From: Gracilimonas sp040882225 | Lineage (GTDB): Bacteria > Bacteroidota > Rhodothermia > Balneolales > Balneolaceae | Assembly: GCA_040882225.1 (NCBI GenBank) | Contig: JBBEBR010000005.1 | Location: 1 to 64,000 of the forward strand | DNA: 64,000 nt | Direction: 5' to 3' | In this document: piece after piece, positions 42,593 to 51,465 of the stretch | How positions within the stretch are numbered: position 1 is the first letter of the stretch | Layout of the letters: the number at the start of each line of letters is the position of its first letter | Program-made: the position numbers and the translations under genes | The notes under the pieces: model-generated | Database searches by the model: none | The model's input: the letters and a program-made list of their open reading frames with translations, nothing else | What the model was told of the DNA's origin: nothing

Positions 42593-43189
42593 ATGATTTA
42601 CGAATTCAACAACTACAAACCCGTTATCCACGAAAGCGCATTCATACACCCGCAGGCGGCGGTGACGGGAAATGTGATTATTGGGAAGAATGTGTATATC
42701 GGGCCGGGAGCAGCTATTCGTGGGGATTGGGGCAAGATTATCATCAAAGACGGTTGTAATGTGCAGGAAAATTGTACCATTCACATGTTTCCGGGAGTTA
42801 CGGTGATTTTGGAGGAAGGAGCTCATGTCGGGCATGGCGCCGTAATTCATGGAGCTCATTTGGGAAGAAATTGCTTAGTCGGAATGAATTCTGTTGTTAT
42901 GGATAATGTGGAAGTGGGGGAAGAATCTATTATCGGTGCTCTGACTTTTGTTCCGGAAGGCATGGAAATCCCCAGACGAAAAGTAGTGGTTGGGAATCCG
43001 GCTAAGATTGTGAAAGATGTAACGGATGAAATGGCCAAATGGAAAACAAAAGGCACAAAGCTATATCAACAGCTGCCAAAGGAACTACAAAAAACGCTAA
43101 AGGAATGCGAGCCGCTGCGTGAAGAACCGGAAAACCGAAAAGACCAGGAAATGGGTTATAAGACGTGGGGGAAGAGGAAGCTGGAATAA
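42593..43189 (+). CDS. paaY: Gamma-carbonic-anhydrase-like hexapeptide protein PaaY
   Basis: 198-residue left-handed beta-helix protein. Hexapeptide repeats run from about residue 12 to 130 (HPQAAVTGNVIIGKNVYIGPGAAIRGDWG). Zinc-binding histidines occur in CTIHMFPG, HVGHGAVIHGA. The C-terminal helical segment is like PaaY, which has thioesterase activity on phenylacetate intermediates. The last paa gene in the window. Confidence 0.88.
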   Translation: MIYEFNNYKPVIHESAFIHPQAAVTGNVIIGKNVYIGPGAAIRGDWGKIIIKDGCNVQENCTIHMFPGVTVILEEGAHVGHGAVIHGAHLGRNCLVGMNSVVMDNVEVGEESIIGALTFVPEGMEIPRRKVVVGNPAKIVKDVTDEMAKWKTKGTKLYQQLPKELQKTLKECEPLREEPENRKDQEMGYKTWGKRKLE

Positions 43190-43276
43190 AAGTATTCTTT
43201 GTTCAATAATTTGCGCAACGAATACTAAATAATCTCATTTCCTTTTATCTTTTGTTAAATCTTATTAGACAGAAAA

Positions 43277-44233
43277 ATGCTTATTCCAATTCTTTGGTTA
43301 CTTGCGGGACTGATTTTACTCATTAAAGGAGCCGATTGGCTTGTAAATGCAGCCTCTGCCCTTGCTAAAAAATATAACGTTTCTGATTTAGCGATTGGCT
43401 TAACAATCGTGGCTTTCGGAACTTCCGCACCCGAATTAGTGGTAAACGTAATGTCAGCGTTTCAGGGGTATCATGAGATTGTTTTTGCCAACGTCATTGG
43501 AAGTAATAATTTTAACTTGCTAGTGATTTTAGGCATTTCCGGCCTCATCACTCCATTGGTAGTTCAGTCCAGTACGGTGTGGAAGGAAATTCCACTTTCT
43601 CTTTTTGCCGCCATTTTACTCTTCTTTTTAGCCAATGATTTTCTCTCCACTTCCCTCCCCGGACTCTCCCGAATCGACGGAATCATCTTTCTTATCCTTT
43701 TCGGACTTTTCCTTTTCTACGTTTACAAACAACTTGGCTCTGATCCTGCAGAGGCAGAAGCTCCCATTACTGATTTTTCTCAATTGAAAATCTGGTTATT
43801 CATTATTGCTGGATTAGCCGGATTGATTTTAGGCGGAAAATTAGTTGTGGATAACGCTATCGAAATTGCTTCCAGTCTGGGAGTAAGTGAAAAAATAATC
43901 GGACTTACTATCATTGCCGCGGGAACTTCCCTGCCAGAATTGGCCACTTCCATTGTTGCCGCTATGCGTAAAAATGTAGATATAGCGGTAGGTAATATTA
44001 TTGGCTCTAATATTTTCAACATCTTCCTGATTCTCGCCGTGAGTTCACTCATAAAGCCCATTGAATTTAATCCATCCTTTAACAACGAGCTTTACCTGCT
44101 CGCCGGCGGAACTGCATTCCTATTTATCGCGATGTTTACCGGGGGCAAGAAAAAACTGGATCGCTGGGAATCCGCTTTAATGCTGATTCTGTTCCTCGCT
44201 TATACCGTGTTTTTAGTTTATAAGGAATTATAA
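43277..44233 (+). CDS. Na+/Ca2+ exchanger family antiporter
   Basis: Inner-membrane protein of 318 residues with ten predicted helices in two inverted halves. The alpha repeats are AFGTSAPELVVNV with NVIGSNNFNLLVIL and AAGTSLPELATSI with NIIGSNIFNIFLIL, which carry the ion-binding glutamate and asparagines. The acidic loop between the halves lies at about 155-168. It resembles YrbG/CaxA. TTAGACAGA just before the ATG also occurs upstream of lysC. Confidence 0.92.
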   Translation: MLIPILWLLAGLILLIKGADWLVNAASALAKKYNVSDLAIGLTIVAFGTSAPELVVNVMSAFQGYHEIVFANVIGSNNFNLLVILGISGLITPLVVQSSTVWKEIPLSLFAAILLFFLANDFLSTSLPGLSRIDGIIFLILFGLFLFYVYKQLGSDPAEAEAPITDFSQLKIWLFIIAGLAGLILGGKLVVDNAIEIASSLGVSEKIIGLTIIAAGTSLPELATSIVAAMRKNVDIAVGNIIGSNIFNIFLILAVSSLIKPIEFNPSFNNELYLLAGGTAFLFIAMFTGGKKKLDRWESALMLILFLAYTVFLVYKEL

Positions 44234-44249
44234 AAATTTGGTGAGAGAT

Positions 44250-45458
44250 TCACCTTAACATCCCCGAAATAAAACCGGTCGTCCACGCAGCCTGAAAATT
44301 GAAGCCGCCGGTAATACCATCAATATTCAGCACTTCGCCGGCAAAATAAAGTCCGGGCACAATTTTGCTTTGCATCGATTTCATATCAATCTCGGAAAGT
44401 TTGATACCTCCGCAAGTCACGAATTCTTCCTTAAATGTTGTCTTCCCTCTTACTTCATATTCATCGTTAAAAATGATGTGAGTCAGCCGGTTTATATTCT
44501 TCTTTCCCAAATTCTCCCATATCATATCATCAGCTAAACTCAGTTTGTTGAGCAAAAACTCCCACATTCTGTTCGGCATGTTAAATGGATTTACGTTCGT
44601 CACTTTCTTTTTTGTATGATGTTCTACCACAGATTTCAATGCCGAACGGATTTCTTCTTCCCCCTTACTTCCCGCCCAGTTTATCATCACTACAAAATTA
44701 TAATTCCTCTCATGAAGTTCTCTCGCTCCAAAAGCCGACAACTTCAGAATAGCCGGTCCGCTCATTCCCCAATGCGTAATTAAAAGTGGGCCTTCACTTT
44801 TCAGTTTTGATCCCTGAATTCGAGCCTCTACCGGATTCACAACAACGCCCATCAGCTCTTTTACCGGTTCATCCGGCATGTTGAATGTGAACAGCGAAGG
44901 CACAGGCTCTTCAACGCTGTGCCCCAAATCTTTTAGCCAGTCAAAACCTGATTCTCTGGGACTTCCTCCGGTTGCAATAATCACCTTGTCCACTTTTTTT
45001 ATTTCTGATTTTTTGAAGCCCAGCTGGAATCCATCACTTAGCTTTTGGATGGATTTTATTGGTGAATTTAATTTGATAGAAACGCCAAGTTTTCTGGCTT
45101 CTTTGGTGAGGCAGTCAATAATGGTTTGGGAATCGTCGGTGACCGGAAACATGCGCCCATCTGACTCCGTTTTTAACTCAACTCCCCGCGCCTTAAACCA
45201 CTCAATGGTGTGATTGGGATTGAAAATTCCGAACGCTTTTTTGAGCGGCCGTTCTCCCCTGGGATAGTTTTTAACCAACTCGCCAACCTTAAAACAGGAG
45301 TGCGTAACATTACATCGTCCGCCTCCCGAAACTTTTACTTTCGCCAATAGTTTTGCAGATTTCTCATACAAATGAACGTTGGCAGAAGGATGATGAGCTT
45401 TACACGAAAGAGCGGCAAAAAAACCAGCAGCTCCTCCTCCAATAACAGCAATTTCCAT
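44250..45458 (-). CDS. HI0933/YhiN-like flavoprotein
   Basis: FAD-dependent oxidoreductase of 402 residues. The N-terminus has the dinucleotide motif IGGGAAGFFAALSCKA, then SGGGRCNVTHS, IIATGGSPRESG, and the C-terminal FAD block GLYFAGEVLNIDGITGGFNFQAAWTTG. The physiological reaction of the family is not established to my knowledge. Convergent with the antiporter gene (16-bp gap). Confidence 0.9.
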   Translation of the reverse strand: MEIAVIGGGAAGFFAALSCKAHHPSANVHLYEKSAKLLAKVKVSGGGRCNVTHSCFKVGELVKNYPRGERPLKKAFGIFNPNHTIEWFKARGVELKTESDGRMFPVTDDSQTIIDCLTKEARKLGVSIKLNSPIKSIQKLSDGFQLGFKKSEIKKVDKVIIATGGSPRESGFDWLKDLGHSVEEPVPSLFTFNMPDEPVKELMGVVVNPVEARIQGSKLKSEGPLLITHWGMSGPAILKLSAFGARELHERNYNFVVMINWAGSKGEEEIRSALKSVVEHHTKKKVTNVNPFNMPNRMWEFLLNKLSLADDMIWENLGKKNINRLTHIIFNDEYEVRGKTTFKEEFVTCGGIKLSEIDMKSMQSKIVPGLYFAGEVLNIDGITGGFNFQAAWTTGFISGMLR

Positions 45459-45574
45459 TTTTTTGATATAAAAATAGCAATTTCCACTGACGAATTTAGA
45501 TCAAAACTCCGTATCGGACCTAATGTTGAGAAAATTGCTAAGTAAATTAAACAGCAGAAATTTTCAGATTCAGT

Positions 45575-45919
45575 TTATCCTGCCTCAATATCTAAAAATT
45601 CTTTAAGGCACTCTTTTACCCCATAAATATCTTCTGGTTTAAGACGTGCAAATTTCTTCAGAATCAAGGTTTTATCAAGTGTGGCAAGTTTCATTCTGGT
45701 CATCGATGCTTTTGGCAATCCTGCTTCTTTCCAAGATTTAATTGTATAGTCTCCCGGCCTCTTATTTCTATTCAATTTACTCGTTACAAACATAACTAAA
45801 ACATCTGGTCCGGAATTATAATCTTTTGGAGATATAATAAGCGCAGGTCTTTTCTTATTTGTGCTGAGATCGGTGAAAGGAAAAGGAACAAGGACAATAT
45901 CCCAAAGATCATAAGTCAT
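45575..45919 (-). CDS. mazF: MazF/PemK-type toxin
   Basis: About 114 residues from the ATG at 45919. Features are WDIVLVPFPFTDLSTNKKRPALII (the core strand with the RPA block), VLVMFVTSKL and the C-terminal helix LKEFLDIEAG; an endoribonuclease fold. The start choice removes a 16-residue non-conserved extension from 45967 and leaves an 11-bp overlap with the antitoxin. Located between a flavoprotein gene and an AT-rich island. Confidence 0.87.
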   Translation of the reverse strand: MTYDLWDIVLVPFPFTDLSTNKKRPALIISPKDYNSGPDVLVMFVTSKLNRNKRPGDYTIKSWKEAGLPKASMTRMKLATLDKTLILKKFARLKPEDIYGVKECLKEFLDIEAG

Positions 45920-46142
45920 TGTAGATCTCGTCTTCGTCATTATCCCATTCGGAAAAAGAAGGCTCACTGACCCTCATTATTTCATTGAGTTCATTTTTAT
46001 AACCTAAACGTTGAGACGCTTCTGCTACATAATCATCAATTAATTTGCTTACTAAAGCACTCATAGTCTTCCCTTCAAGAGAAGCGATGGCTTTCAGTTT
46101 TCTTCTTGTTTCATCGGGGATTCTGATACTCATTACACTCAT
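45909..46142 (-). CDS. Ribbon-helix-helix antitoxin of the MazF-type pair
   Basis: 77 residues. The N-terminal MSIRIPDETRRKLKAIASLEGKTMSALV is a ribbon-helix-helix domain, and the acidic ending EWDNDEDEIYNDL would neutralise the toxin. The start is supported by a strong Shine-Dalgarno (AAGGAG) five bases upstream, rare in this window, and by the perfect palindrome just upstream of it. Confidence 0.87.
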   Translation of the reverse strand: MSVMSIRIPDETRRKLKAIASLEGKTMSALVSKLIDDYVAEASQRLGYKNELNEIMRVSEPSFSEWDNDEDEIYNDL

Positions 46143-46149
46143 AATTTCT

Positions 46150-46177
46150 CCTTTTTGTAGGATAACCTACAAAAAGG
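46150..46177 (-). promoter_or_regulatory. Perfect 12-bp inverted repeat, antitoxin operator
   Basis: CCTTTTTGTAGG and CCTACAAAAAGG are exact complements separated by ATAA. It ends 8 bp before the antitoxin start codon and contains its ribosome binding site, so binding would repress both transcription and perhaps translation. Confidence 0.8.
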
Positions 46178-46478
46178 TAGTGCTCTGTTCATTCATTTTC
46201 AAGTCTGCAAGATCAATCAGAATTAAAGGAATGATTGCCCTTTTAGACAGAGTTTTTGTTTATGAGAACAAGCGTGATCCCATGGACCTCTCCTTGGAAT
46301 TGTTCATTACTTAAGTTGAACAATTCGAACAAGGAAATTTTCACAAGAACTTCTTGATGCTTTTTTAGATGATTACTGCGCAGCATTCTGCAAATTCTTA
46401 TGTTGCTTTTAATTAGCAAAAATAAAAAACAGTTAGTGGATGTTCAGTTATTCCATTTCCTGTCTAAATAATTTTCAT
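46178..46478. other. AT-rich spacer with a degenerate copy of the lysC leader
   Basis: No convincing gene. 46241-46275 matches the lysC leader and first codons at 47940-47980 at 32 of 35 positions with one 6-base gap, including the ATG and ACAAGCGT. A hairpin GAATTGTTCA/TGAACAATTC lies at 46297-46326. The copied ATG (46262) opens only a 31-codon frame. The rest of the spacer shows nothing recognisable. Confidence 0.6.
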
Positions 46479-47783
46479 ATGCTAAAAATAATTCTTGTTC
46501 TATTCTTTTTTTGCTGTCCTGATTACTCCTACAGTCAAAATCATTTAACCCCGTTAGATGATATTATATTTGATGGTAGTTATTTTTATGCTATTGCAAT
46601 AAATAATTACAAATTACTCAAAATAGATACCACGGGTAAAGTTGTTTCAGAATTCGGGGAAAAAGGAAGAGGGCCTAATGAATTTCTTTCTGCTAATATT
46701 GAACTTACTTTGATAGGGGAAAAACTTTATGCTTTAGATAAGCAGGGTTATAGAATAGTAGAAATAGATACAAAAACATTTACTGCGATTAATGAGAAAC
46801 TTATAAAAGGGAATCCTATAGATCTCCTTAGTTTAAATAATCATTTATCTGGTCTTTTTATTCGGCGCTTTAAATCAGAGGTAAACGAGAAGCTTCCAGA
46901 GATGGAAAAAACCTTTACTGTCGAAAATTTATTTCCCGAAAATGTTGAGACAGAAAGTTTTTTCAAGTTTAAGGAAGAAGAGTTAAATCCGTTTTATGAT
47001 CAAAAATCAGTCCACTCAATCGGTGCCAATATTGTAATACATTACCCTTATAGAAGTAGTTTCCACCTGTTCAAAGATGATCAACTTCATTCTCTTACAA
47101 TTCCGTCTGTAGAGCCATTAGCACTCGGTAATGAAATTGACAGAAATTTCCAGAACCAAATAATTCGCAATAGATTTAAGTATGAAAAAATTGCTAATTA
47201 TGAGTTAGTTAAATCTATCATAGCAAGTAATACTTCAGATAAAATTATTTTTAATATAAGCTCGTATAAAATGGGGAATTCCTTATTTGAATTTGATTTA
47301 TCCAAACAAACTTTTTCAATAATAGGAGCCTTTCATTATGAAAAAGCAATAGGAATGGATGCTAATCAAATTTATTATTTGGATGAGAATGTAATCGCAA
47401 AAACAACTCTCTCATCTATAAGAGCGTGTGCTAATGATACTCTTGAAGTCTTCATAAGTTCATTTAATCAACAATGTTCTACTTGTAAAGAATCTCTTAA
47501 CGAATTATTTGAAGTTGCTAAACAATATCATGTACCAGTAAATATTTTTGTAAAAGATTCGTCTTGGTTTTCATCTGCTGATGAGGAGGATTATAGGGAA
47601 GCAGCTGAACACTTATCTGAATGGGGAATTTGGGGGAGCATCAAATTTACTGATGAGTGCAACGACTGTTTTAATTCAAACATCAGTGTTCGTTTTGTAA
47701 CGGATTCCCAAAAAAGTTCTATAAAGAGGTTACCAGTTGACAAAAGCATAATACACAAAAGCTTTTCTTGCATTCCAGAATAG
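46479..47783 (+). CDS. Exported 6-bladed beta-propeller protein with thioredoxin-like tail
   Basis: 434 residues from the ATG at 46479, which begins a signal peptide ending SYSQ; an ATG 13 codons upstream is less likely. The first two-thirds resemble the 6-bladed beta-propeller family common in Bacteroidota (KVVSEFGEKGRGPNEF). The last 120 residues contain SSFNQQCSTCKESLNEL, a C-x2-C in thioredoxin-like context, and a second pair, DECNDCF. Codon use is markedly AT-rich compared with both neighbours. It is flanked by two copies of the lysC leader, which suggests acquisition by insertion. Confidence 0.75.
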   Translation: MLKIILVLFFFCCPDYSYSQNHLTPLDDIIFDGSYFYAIAINNYKLLKIDTTGKVVSEFGEKGRGPNEFLSANIELTLIGEKLYALDKQGYRIVEIDTKTFTAINEKLIKGNPIDLLSLNNHLSGLFIRRFKSEVNEKLPEMEKTFTVENLFPENVETESFFKFKEEELNPFYDQKSVHSIGANIVIHYPYRSSFHLFKDDQLHSLTIPSVEPLALGNEIDRNFQNQIIRNRFKYEKIANYELVKSIIASNTSDKIIFNISSYKMGNSLFEFDLSKQTFSIIGAFHYEKAIGMDANQIYYLDENVIAKTTLSSIRACANDTLEVFISSFNQQCSTCKESLNELFEVAKQYHVPVNIFVKDSSWFSSADEEDYREAAEHLSEWGIWGSIKFTDECNDCFNSNISVRFVTDSQKSSIKRLPVDKSIIHKSFSCIPE

Positions 47784-47966
47784 AGCATTAGCCTTGAATT
47801 TTCCACCTCCTTTAAGGTTTACCTGCGTTCTAAATTTTTTCCGAAGCCATTTTAAACCAGCTCAGGTTAACGGGTCTATCTCACGAAGTCATTGTGTGTT
47901 TTCTATTTCTGACATCGCAATCGGCGGTTAATCCTCTTATTTTAGACAGAATTTTTAAAGGATTTT

Positions 47967-49334
47967 ATGAAAACAAGCGTACTTAAATTTGGCGGAACTT
48001 CAATGGATGATCATCACACCTGGAAAAAGGTGCTGGAGATCATTCGACAATATGAAAACCCGGTGGTGGTGGTTTCCGCAACCGCACGAACTACACGCAA
48101 GCTGGTAGAAGCTGCCAATCTTGCTGCCGAGGGAAAGTTAAAAGAAGCGGAAGAAATTTCTGAAGCTATCAAGACCCGCCACATAGAGATCATAGATGGA
48201 TTTCTGAAAGAAAATCCACATGAAAAAAATCAGCTCATCAGGGAAAGCTGTGTTAAAAAAGTGAATGAAAAAGCAGGTAAGCTTAACAAGCTCCTTTTGT
48301 ACACTTCCAGAAAAGGAGAAATCACCCCCGAAATGAAAGACGCGATTATCAGTATAGGAGAACAAATTTCTTCGTATCTGCTGGCGCAATGTGGCCTCTC
48401 ATTGGGACTTCTTACCCAGCATATTGAAGCGCGAAAGCTCATTAAAACGGATGCCGAATACGGGAAGGCGAATCCAAATATGTTCCTGATTACCCAGAAA
48501 TGTGGTTCTCTTGAAACCGTCCTGGAAAGTGGATTTACACCGGTTATTGGAGGTTTTTATGGTGAAGCGCCGGATGGTACCATTACCACTCTCGGTTTCG
48601 AAGGTTCGGATTACAGCGCCAGTTTAATTGGTAGCGCAATAAATGCTTCCGTCATCGAAATATGGACGGATGTAAGCGGCGTATTTACCAGCGACCCAAT
48701 GTTTATTTCAAATGCACGTCCACTGCCGGAGCTTAGTTATTTTGATGCGACGGAAATGGCTTATTTCGGCGCAAAAATTCTTCACCCCTCTACCTTAAAA
48801 CCGGCGCAGGAACGGAACATTCCAGTTTTGGTGAAGAATATATTTAAACCTGAAGAAGCCGGTACAAAAATTATTCGTGATTCTGAGCATAACCTGGATG
48901 TACTGGCTTTATCCTTCAAATTCAACATGGCAACTCTTACGGTGAGCGCCTATGAAACGCTGATGGGCTTTTCTTTTCTTACCAAAATTTTTAAGGTTCT
49001 GGAGGAAAACCGAATCGCCGTAGATGCAGTAAATACCACCGAAGCTTCCGTAACTATTGCCCTTTCGGATTTCGAAAAACTTGAGGTGTTATCGAAAGCA
49101 TTTATTGAAATTGGGAATGTATCCCTTGAGCGAGGTAAAGGTTTACTGACTTTGATCGGTTGCTCCATTCATTCGGTGGACGAACTTACAGAAAAAGTGT
49201 TTTCCGTTCTCGGGAAGGTCAATGTCGATATGATCTCCTTCACTAAAGAAAAACGCATTCTGAATTTAGTAATTGATGAGGAAGAGGTTGTGGATGTAGC
49301 AAAAAAAGTACATTCGAAATTGTTTGATGAATGA
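47967..49334 (+). CDS. lysC: Aspartate kinase
   Basis: 455-residue kinase, first step of lysine, threonine and methionine synthesis. The N-terminal VLKFGGTSMDD is the ATP/substrate lysine block; LGFEGSDYSASLIG and WTDVSGVFTSDP are typical; ACT domains for feedback control lie at about 310-455 (ALSFKFNMATLTVSA, IGCSIHSVDELTEKVF). Monofunctional: no homoserine dehydrogenase part. Its leader and first codons are copied at 46241-46275. Confidence 0.94.
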   Translation: MKTSVLKFGGTSMDDHHTWKKVLEIIRQYENPVVVVSATARTTRKLVEAANLAAEGKLKEAEEISEAIKTRHIEIIDGFLKENPHEKNQLIRESCVKKVNEKAGKLNKLLLYTSRKGEITPEMKDAIISIGEQISSYLLAQCGLSLGLLTQHIEARKLIKTDAEYGKANPNMFLITQKCGSLETVLESGFTPVIGGFYGEAPDGTITTLGFEGSDYSASLIGSAINASVIEIWTDVSGVFTSDPMFISNARPLPELSYFDATEMAYFGAKILHPSTLKPAQERNIPVLVKNIFKPEEAGTKIIRDSEHNLDVLALSFKFNMATLTVSAYETLMGFSFLTKIFKVLEENRIAVDAVNTTEASVTIALSDFEKLEVLSKAFIEIGNVSLERGKGLLTLIGCSIHSVDELTEKVFSVLGKVNVDMISFTKEKRILNLVIDEEEVVDVAKKVHSKLFDE

Positions 49335-49406
49335 TTTTCTTCTTTATGACATATAGAACTTTGAAAAATTCAATTCACCAGACGAAAGTGTTCTCCGGAG
49401 AAATTC

Positions 49407-50834
49407 CTACTTCTTATCTAACTGCGCAAACAATTTTGGGATGAGGTTCGCTCGGAGGGAATCGAGACCGGTTTGATAGGAAGTGGCAGCGGCTTTTTCG
49501 TAGCTAATACTTACTCCTTTTACATTAGCGAGGGAATAGGCGGCTATTTCTTCTCCAGTGGCCAAACTTGTGGCTGTAATTTGATAATCCAGGAATACAG
49601 AAAAGAATCCCTGTGTTTCGCTGCCCTTTTTGGCGTTTATATTCAGTTCCAGGTATAATTCAGCTTCACTTAAATCATCCGTAAAAACAAAATTTCTTTC
49701 TGTGAATTCATTCTTGAGCACGGGCTGAAAAAACTCCGTCACTCTTTGATCGCCTAAATACATTTCTGAATGTTTTAGAAAAACAGGCCTTCCACTCACA
49801 TTAAATACAAACCGGGTTTCGGGGGCGTTAAAGCTGCCCATCAGGTTTACTAAAAATTCATTGGTTACTTCTTCTGAGAGGTAGCGAATCAGGTCTGCTT
49901 TTGCAGTAATAATTTGAAGTTTATCCTCCGCAACCAGTTTTGAAAGTTGCGAACTTGCCATCCCATTTGCATCCGAAGACACTTGTTGTTCCAGTTCACC
50001 ATCACCCCGCAAAAAACTGAAAGTTATGGGAACACCTTTAAGCGGAGTATTTGATGCTGAATGGAGAATTTTTACGGTGAATGGTTGCTCTGCAGGCTGG
50101 CCGATCCTTACTAAATCAGGCCCGGAAATTGCTTTCAGCTGAAAAAGCCTGATCGTGGTTTGAATGTGAGAACGTAATTCCGCAAAAAGGTTTATTTCTC
50201 TTCCCTCATGATCCACCGGCGGCATTTGATCGATATAGGGACTGATATCACCCATCCCACTCACAAACTGTGAGAGGGCGTTGCCATAATTTTGATGTTC
50301 TAAATGTTGCAATCCCATAGTGTAGGCAAAATACGCTTCCACTTTCGCCAGTTCTATTTTCTGCTGAAGCCGTTGTTTGTATTGTTGTTTTGAAAGCCTG
50401 AGATAAACCCAGTATTCCTTGCCGTTTTCCCATGTGTCAACCACTTCAAAATCTTCGATCGTTCGCTGTGCTTGTAATTCAACTAAGGCCGAAAATGAAC
50501 TGCTGTATTCACCATCCACTTCTTCTTCCAAAGATTTAGTAACACTGGCAACATTCACTTCAATTTGTGATATTAGGTTGCTCAATGCCAGATCTCGGGC
50601 TTTCGATTGATATTGCATATCATTGGGGTTCTCTTTATCGATTCCCGCAATACCAATATAAAAGAGGGGGTCGGCTGGATGATTTTGGAGCCAATCCGGC
50701 TTTTGCTGCGCGTTCGCCGTTTGGAATAAACCAAACGTAATTGTTACCCACAATACTAACGTCAGCATTTGCAGGTTTTTGACACATTTCACCCGAACCT
50801 TCCCCCAGTATTTATTCAATTGTATTCTAAGCAT
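49407..50834 (-). CDS. Exported LPP20-like protein with Ig-like insert
   Basis: 475 residues with a signal peptide ending ANAQ, without a lipobox. Residues about 45-180 resemble the LPP20 family (PDWLQNHP, LFYIGIAG, KARDLALSNLISQIEVNV). An Ig-like or bacterial big-domain segment follows (about 250-330, LKGVPITFSFLRGDGELEQQ), then a beta-rich C-terminus of unknown type. Last gene of a four-gene leftward unit, 11 bp after the CsgG-like gene. LPP20-like and CsgG-like proteins also pair in Vibrio (FlgP and FlgO) at the outer membrane; the analogy is inference. Confidence 0.72.
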   Translation of the reverse strand: MLRIQLNKYWGKVRVKCVKNLQMLTLVLWVTITFGLFQTANAQQKPDWLQNHPADPLFYIGIAGIDKENPNDMQYQSKARDLALSNLISQIEVNVASVTKSLEEEVDGEYSSSFSALVELQAQRTIEDFEVVDTWENGKEYWVYLRLSKQQYKQRLQQKIELAKVEAYFAYTMGLQHLEHQNYGNALSQFVSGMGDISPYIDQMPPVDHEGREINLFAELRSHIQTTIRLFQLKAISGPDLVRIGQPAEQPFTVKILHSASNTPLKGVPITFSFLRGDGELEQQVSSDANGMASSQLSKLVAEDKLQIITAKADLIRYLSEEVTNEFLVNLMGSFNAPETRFVFNVSGRPVFLKHSEMYLGDQRVTEFFQPVLKNEFTERNFVFTDDLSEAELYLELNINAKKGSETQGFFSVFLDYQITATSLATGEEIAAYSLANVKGVSISYEKAAATSYQTGLDSLRANLIPKLFAQLDKK

Positions 50835-50845
50835 AGCTGTTTTTA

Positions 50846-51457
50846 CTAATTTCCAGGTGGACTTGGAGGCAAAGGCAATCCACTTTCACCCCCACTGTCT
50901 CCTGATAAATAAAGAACGCTTGTAACTGCTCCACCAATTACTGCAACTCCAGTTATATAAAGCCATCCTCTTTTTTTCTTTTCTACATAAGTTCCGGCCA
51001 ATTTTGGAGCTAAAATTTCGAATTCCGTTAGCAGCCCATCTTGTTCTCCCCTGTACTCAAGACTTTCGGAATTTTCTATGGAGGCGGTTTCTACATCAAT
51101 TAATCGAACTACTATTGAATAGGTTTGTCCGATTTTGCCAATATCACCAACCACTACCTGTGAAGCTGATAATAATTTTCCTAACTGAACTGCTTTATCT
51201 TGATCCGCCAAATCAGAAGCACTAAAACGCTGCTCAGACAGAACCTGCTCCATTGCCGATCGCTCAACCATTGTGTAATTGAGAGTTCGCGCCATTTCGT
51301 TGCGAAATTTATTTGTAAGTGTGACGGCAACATCACTGGTAACCCCAGATGTTACCCTGAAATCGAACACTGCTAATCGCTTTTTTTGGGCATGAACAGA
51401 TGTCGCCATTATCAAAATTAAAACAAGTGTAGAAGTAGTTTTTAAGAGTAATTTCAT
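50846..51457 (-). CDS. CsgG/FlgO-like envelope protein
   Basis: 203 residues: signal peptide ending VHAQ, then a CsgG-like domain (KKRLAVFDFRVTSGVTSDVAVTL, VERSAMEQVLSEQ, GKLLSASQVVVGDIGKIG, VRLIDVETASI). Instead of the pore-forming part of CsgG, a basic stretch and a transmembrane helix (GWLYITGVAVIGGAVTSVLYL) close the protein, with a Gly/Pro tail. No lipobox. It sits 8 bp after the giant repeat protein, so the two are cotranscribed. An export or anchoring role for its neighbours is a guess. Confidence 0.75.
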   Translation of the reverse strand: MKLLLKTTSTLVLILIMATSVHAQKKRLAVFDFRVTSGVTSDVAVTLTNKFRNEMARTLNYTMVERSAMEQVLSEQRFSASDLADQDKAVQLGKLLSASQVVVGDIGKIGQTYSIVVRLIDVETASIENSESLEYRGEQDGLLTEFEILAPKLAGTYVEKKKRGWLYITGVAVIGGAVTSVLYLSGDSGGESGLPLPPSPPGN

Positions 51458-51465
51458 GATGCATT

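Noticed and set aside
34384..43189. Diversity-generating retroelement suggested by the four-helix-bundle fragment
   Set aside because: No reverse transcriptase or template/variable repeat pair is present; the fragment fits the free-standing S23-like family.
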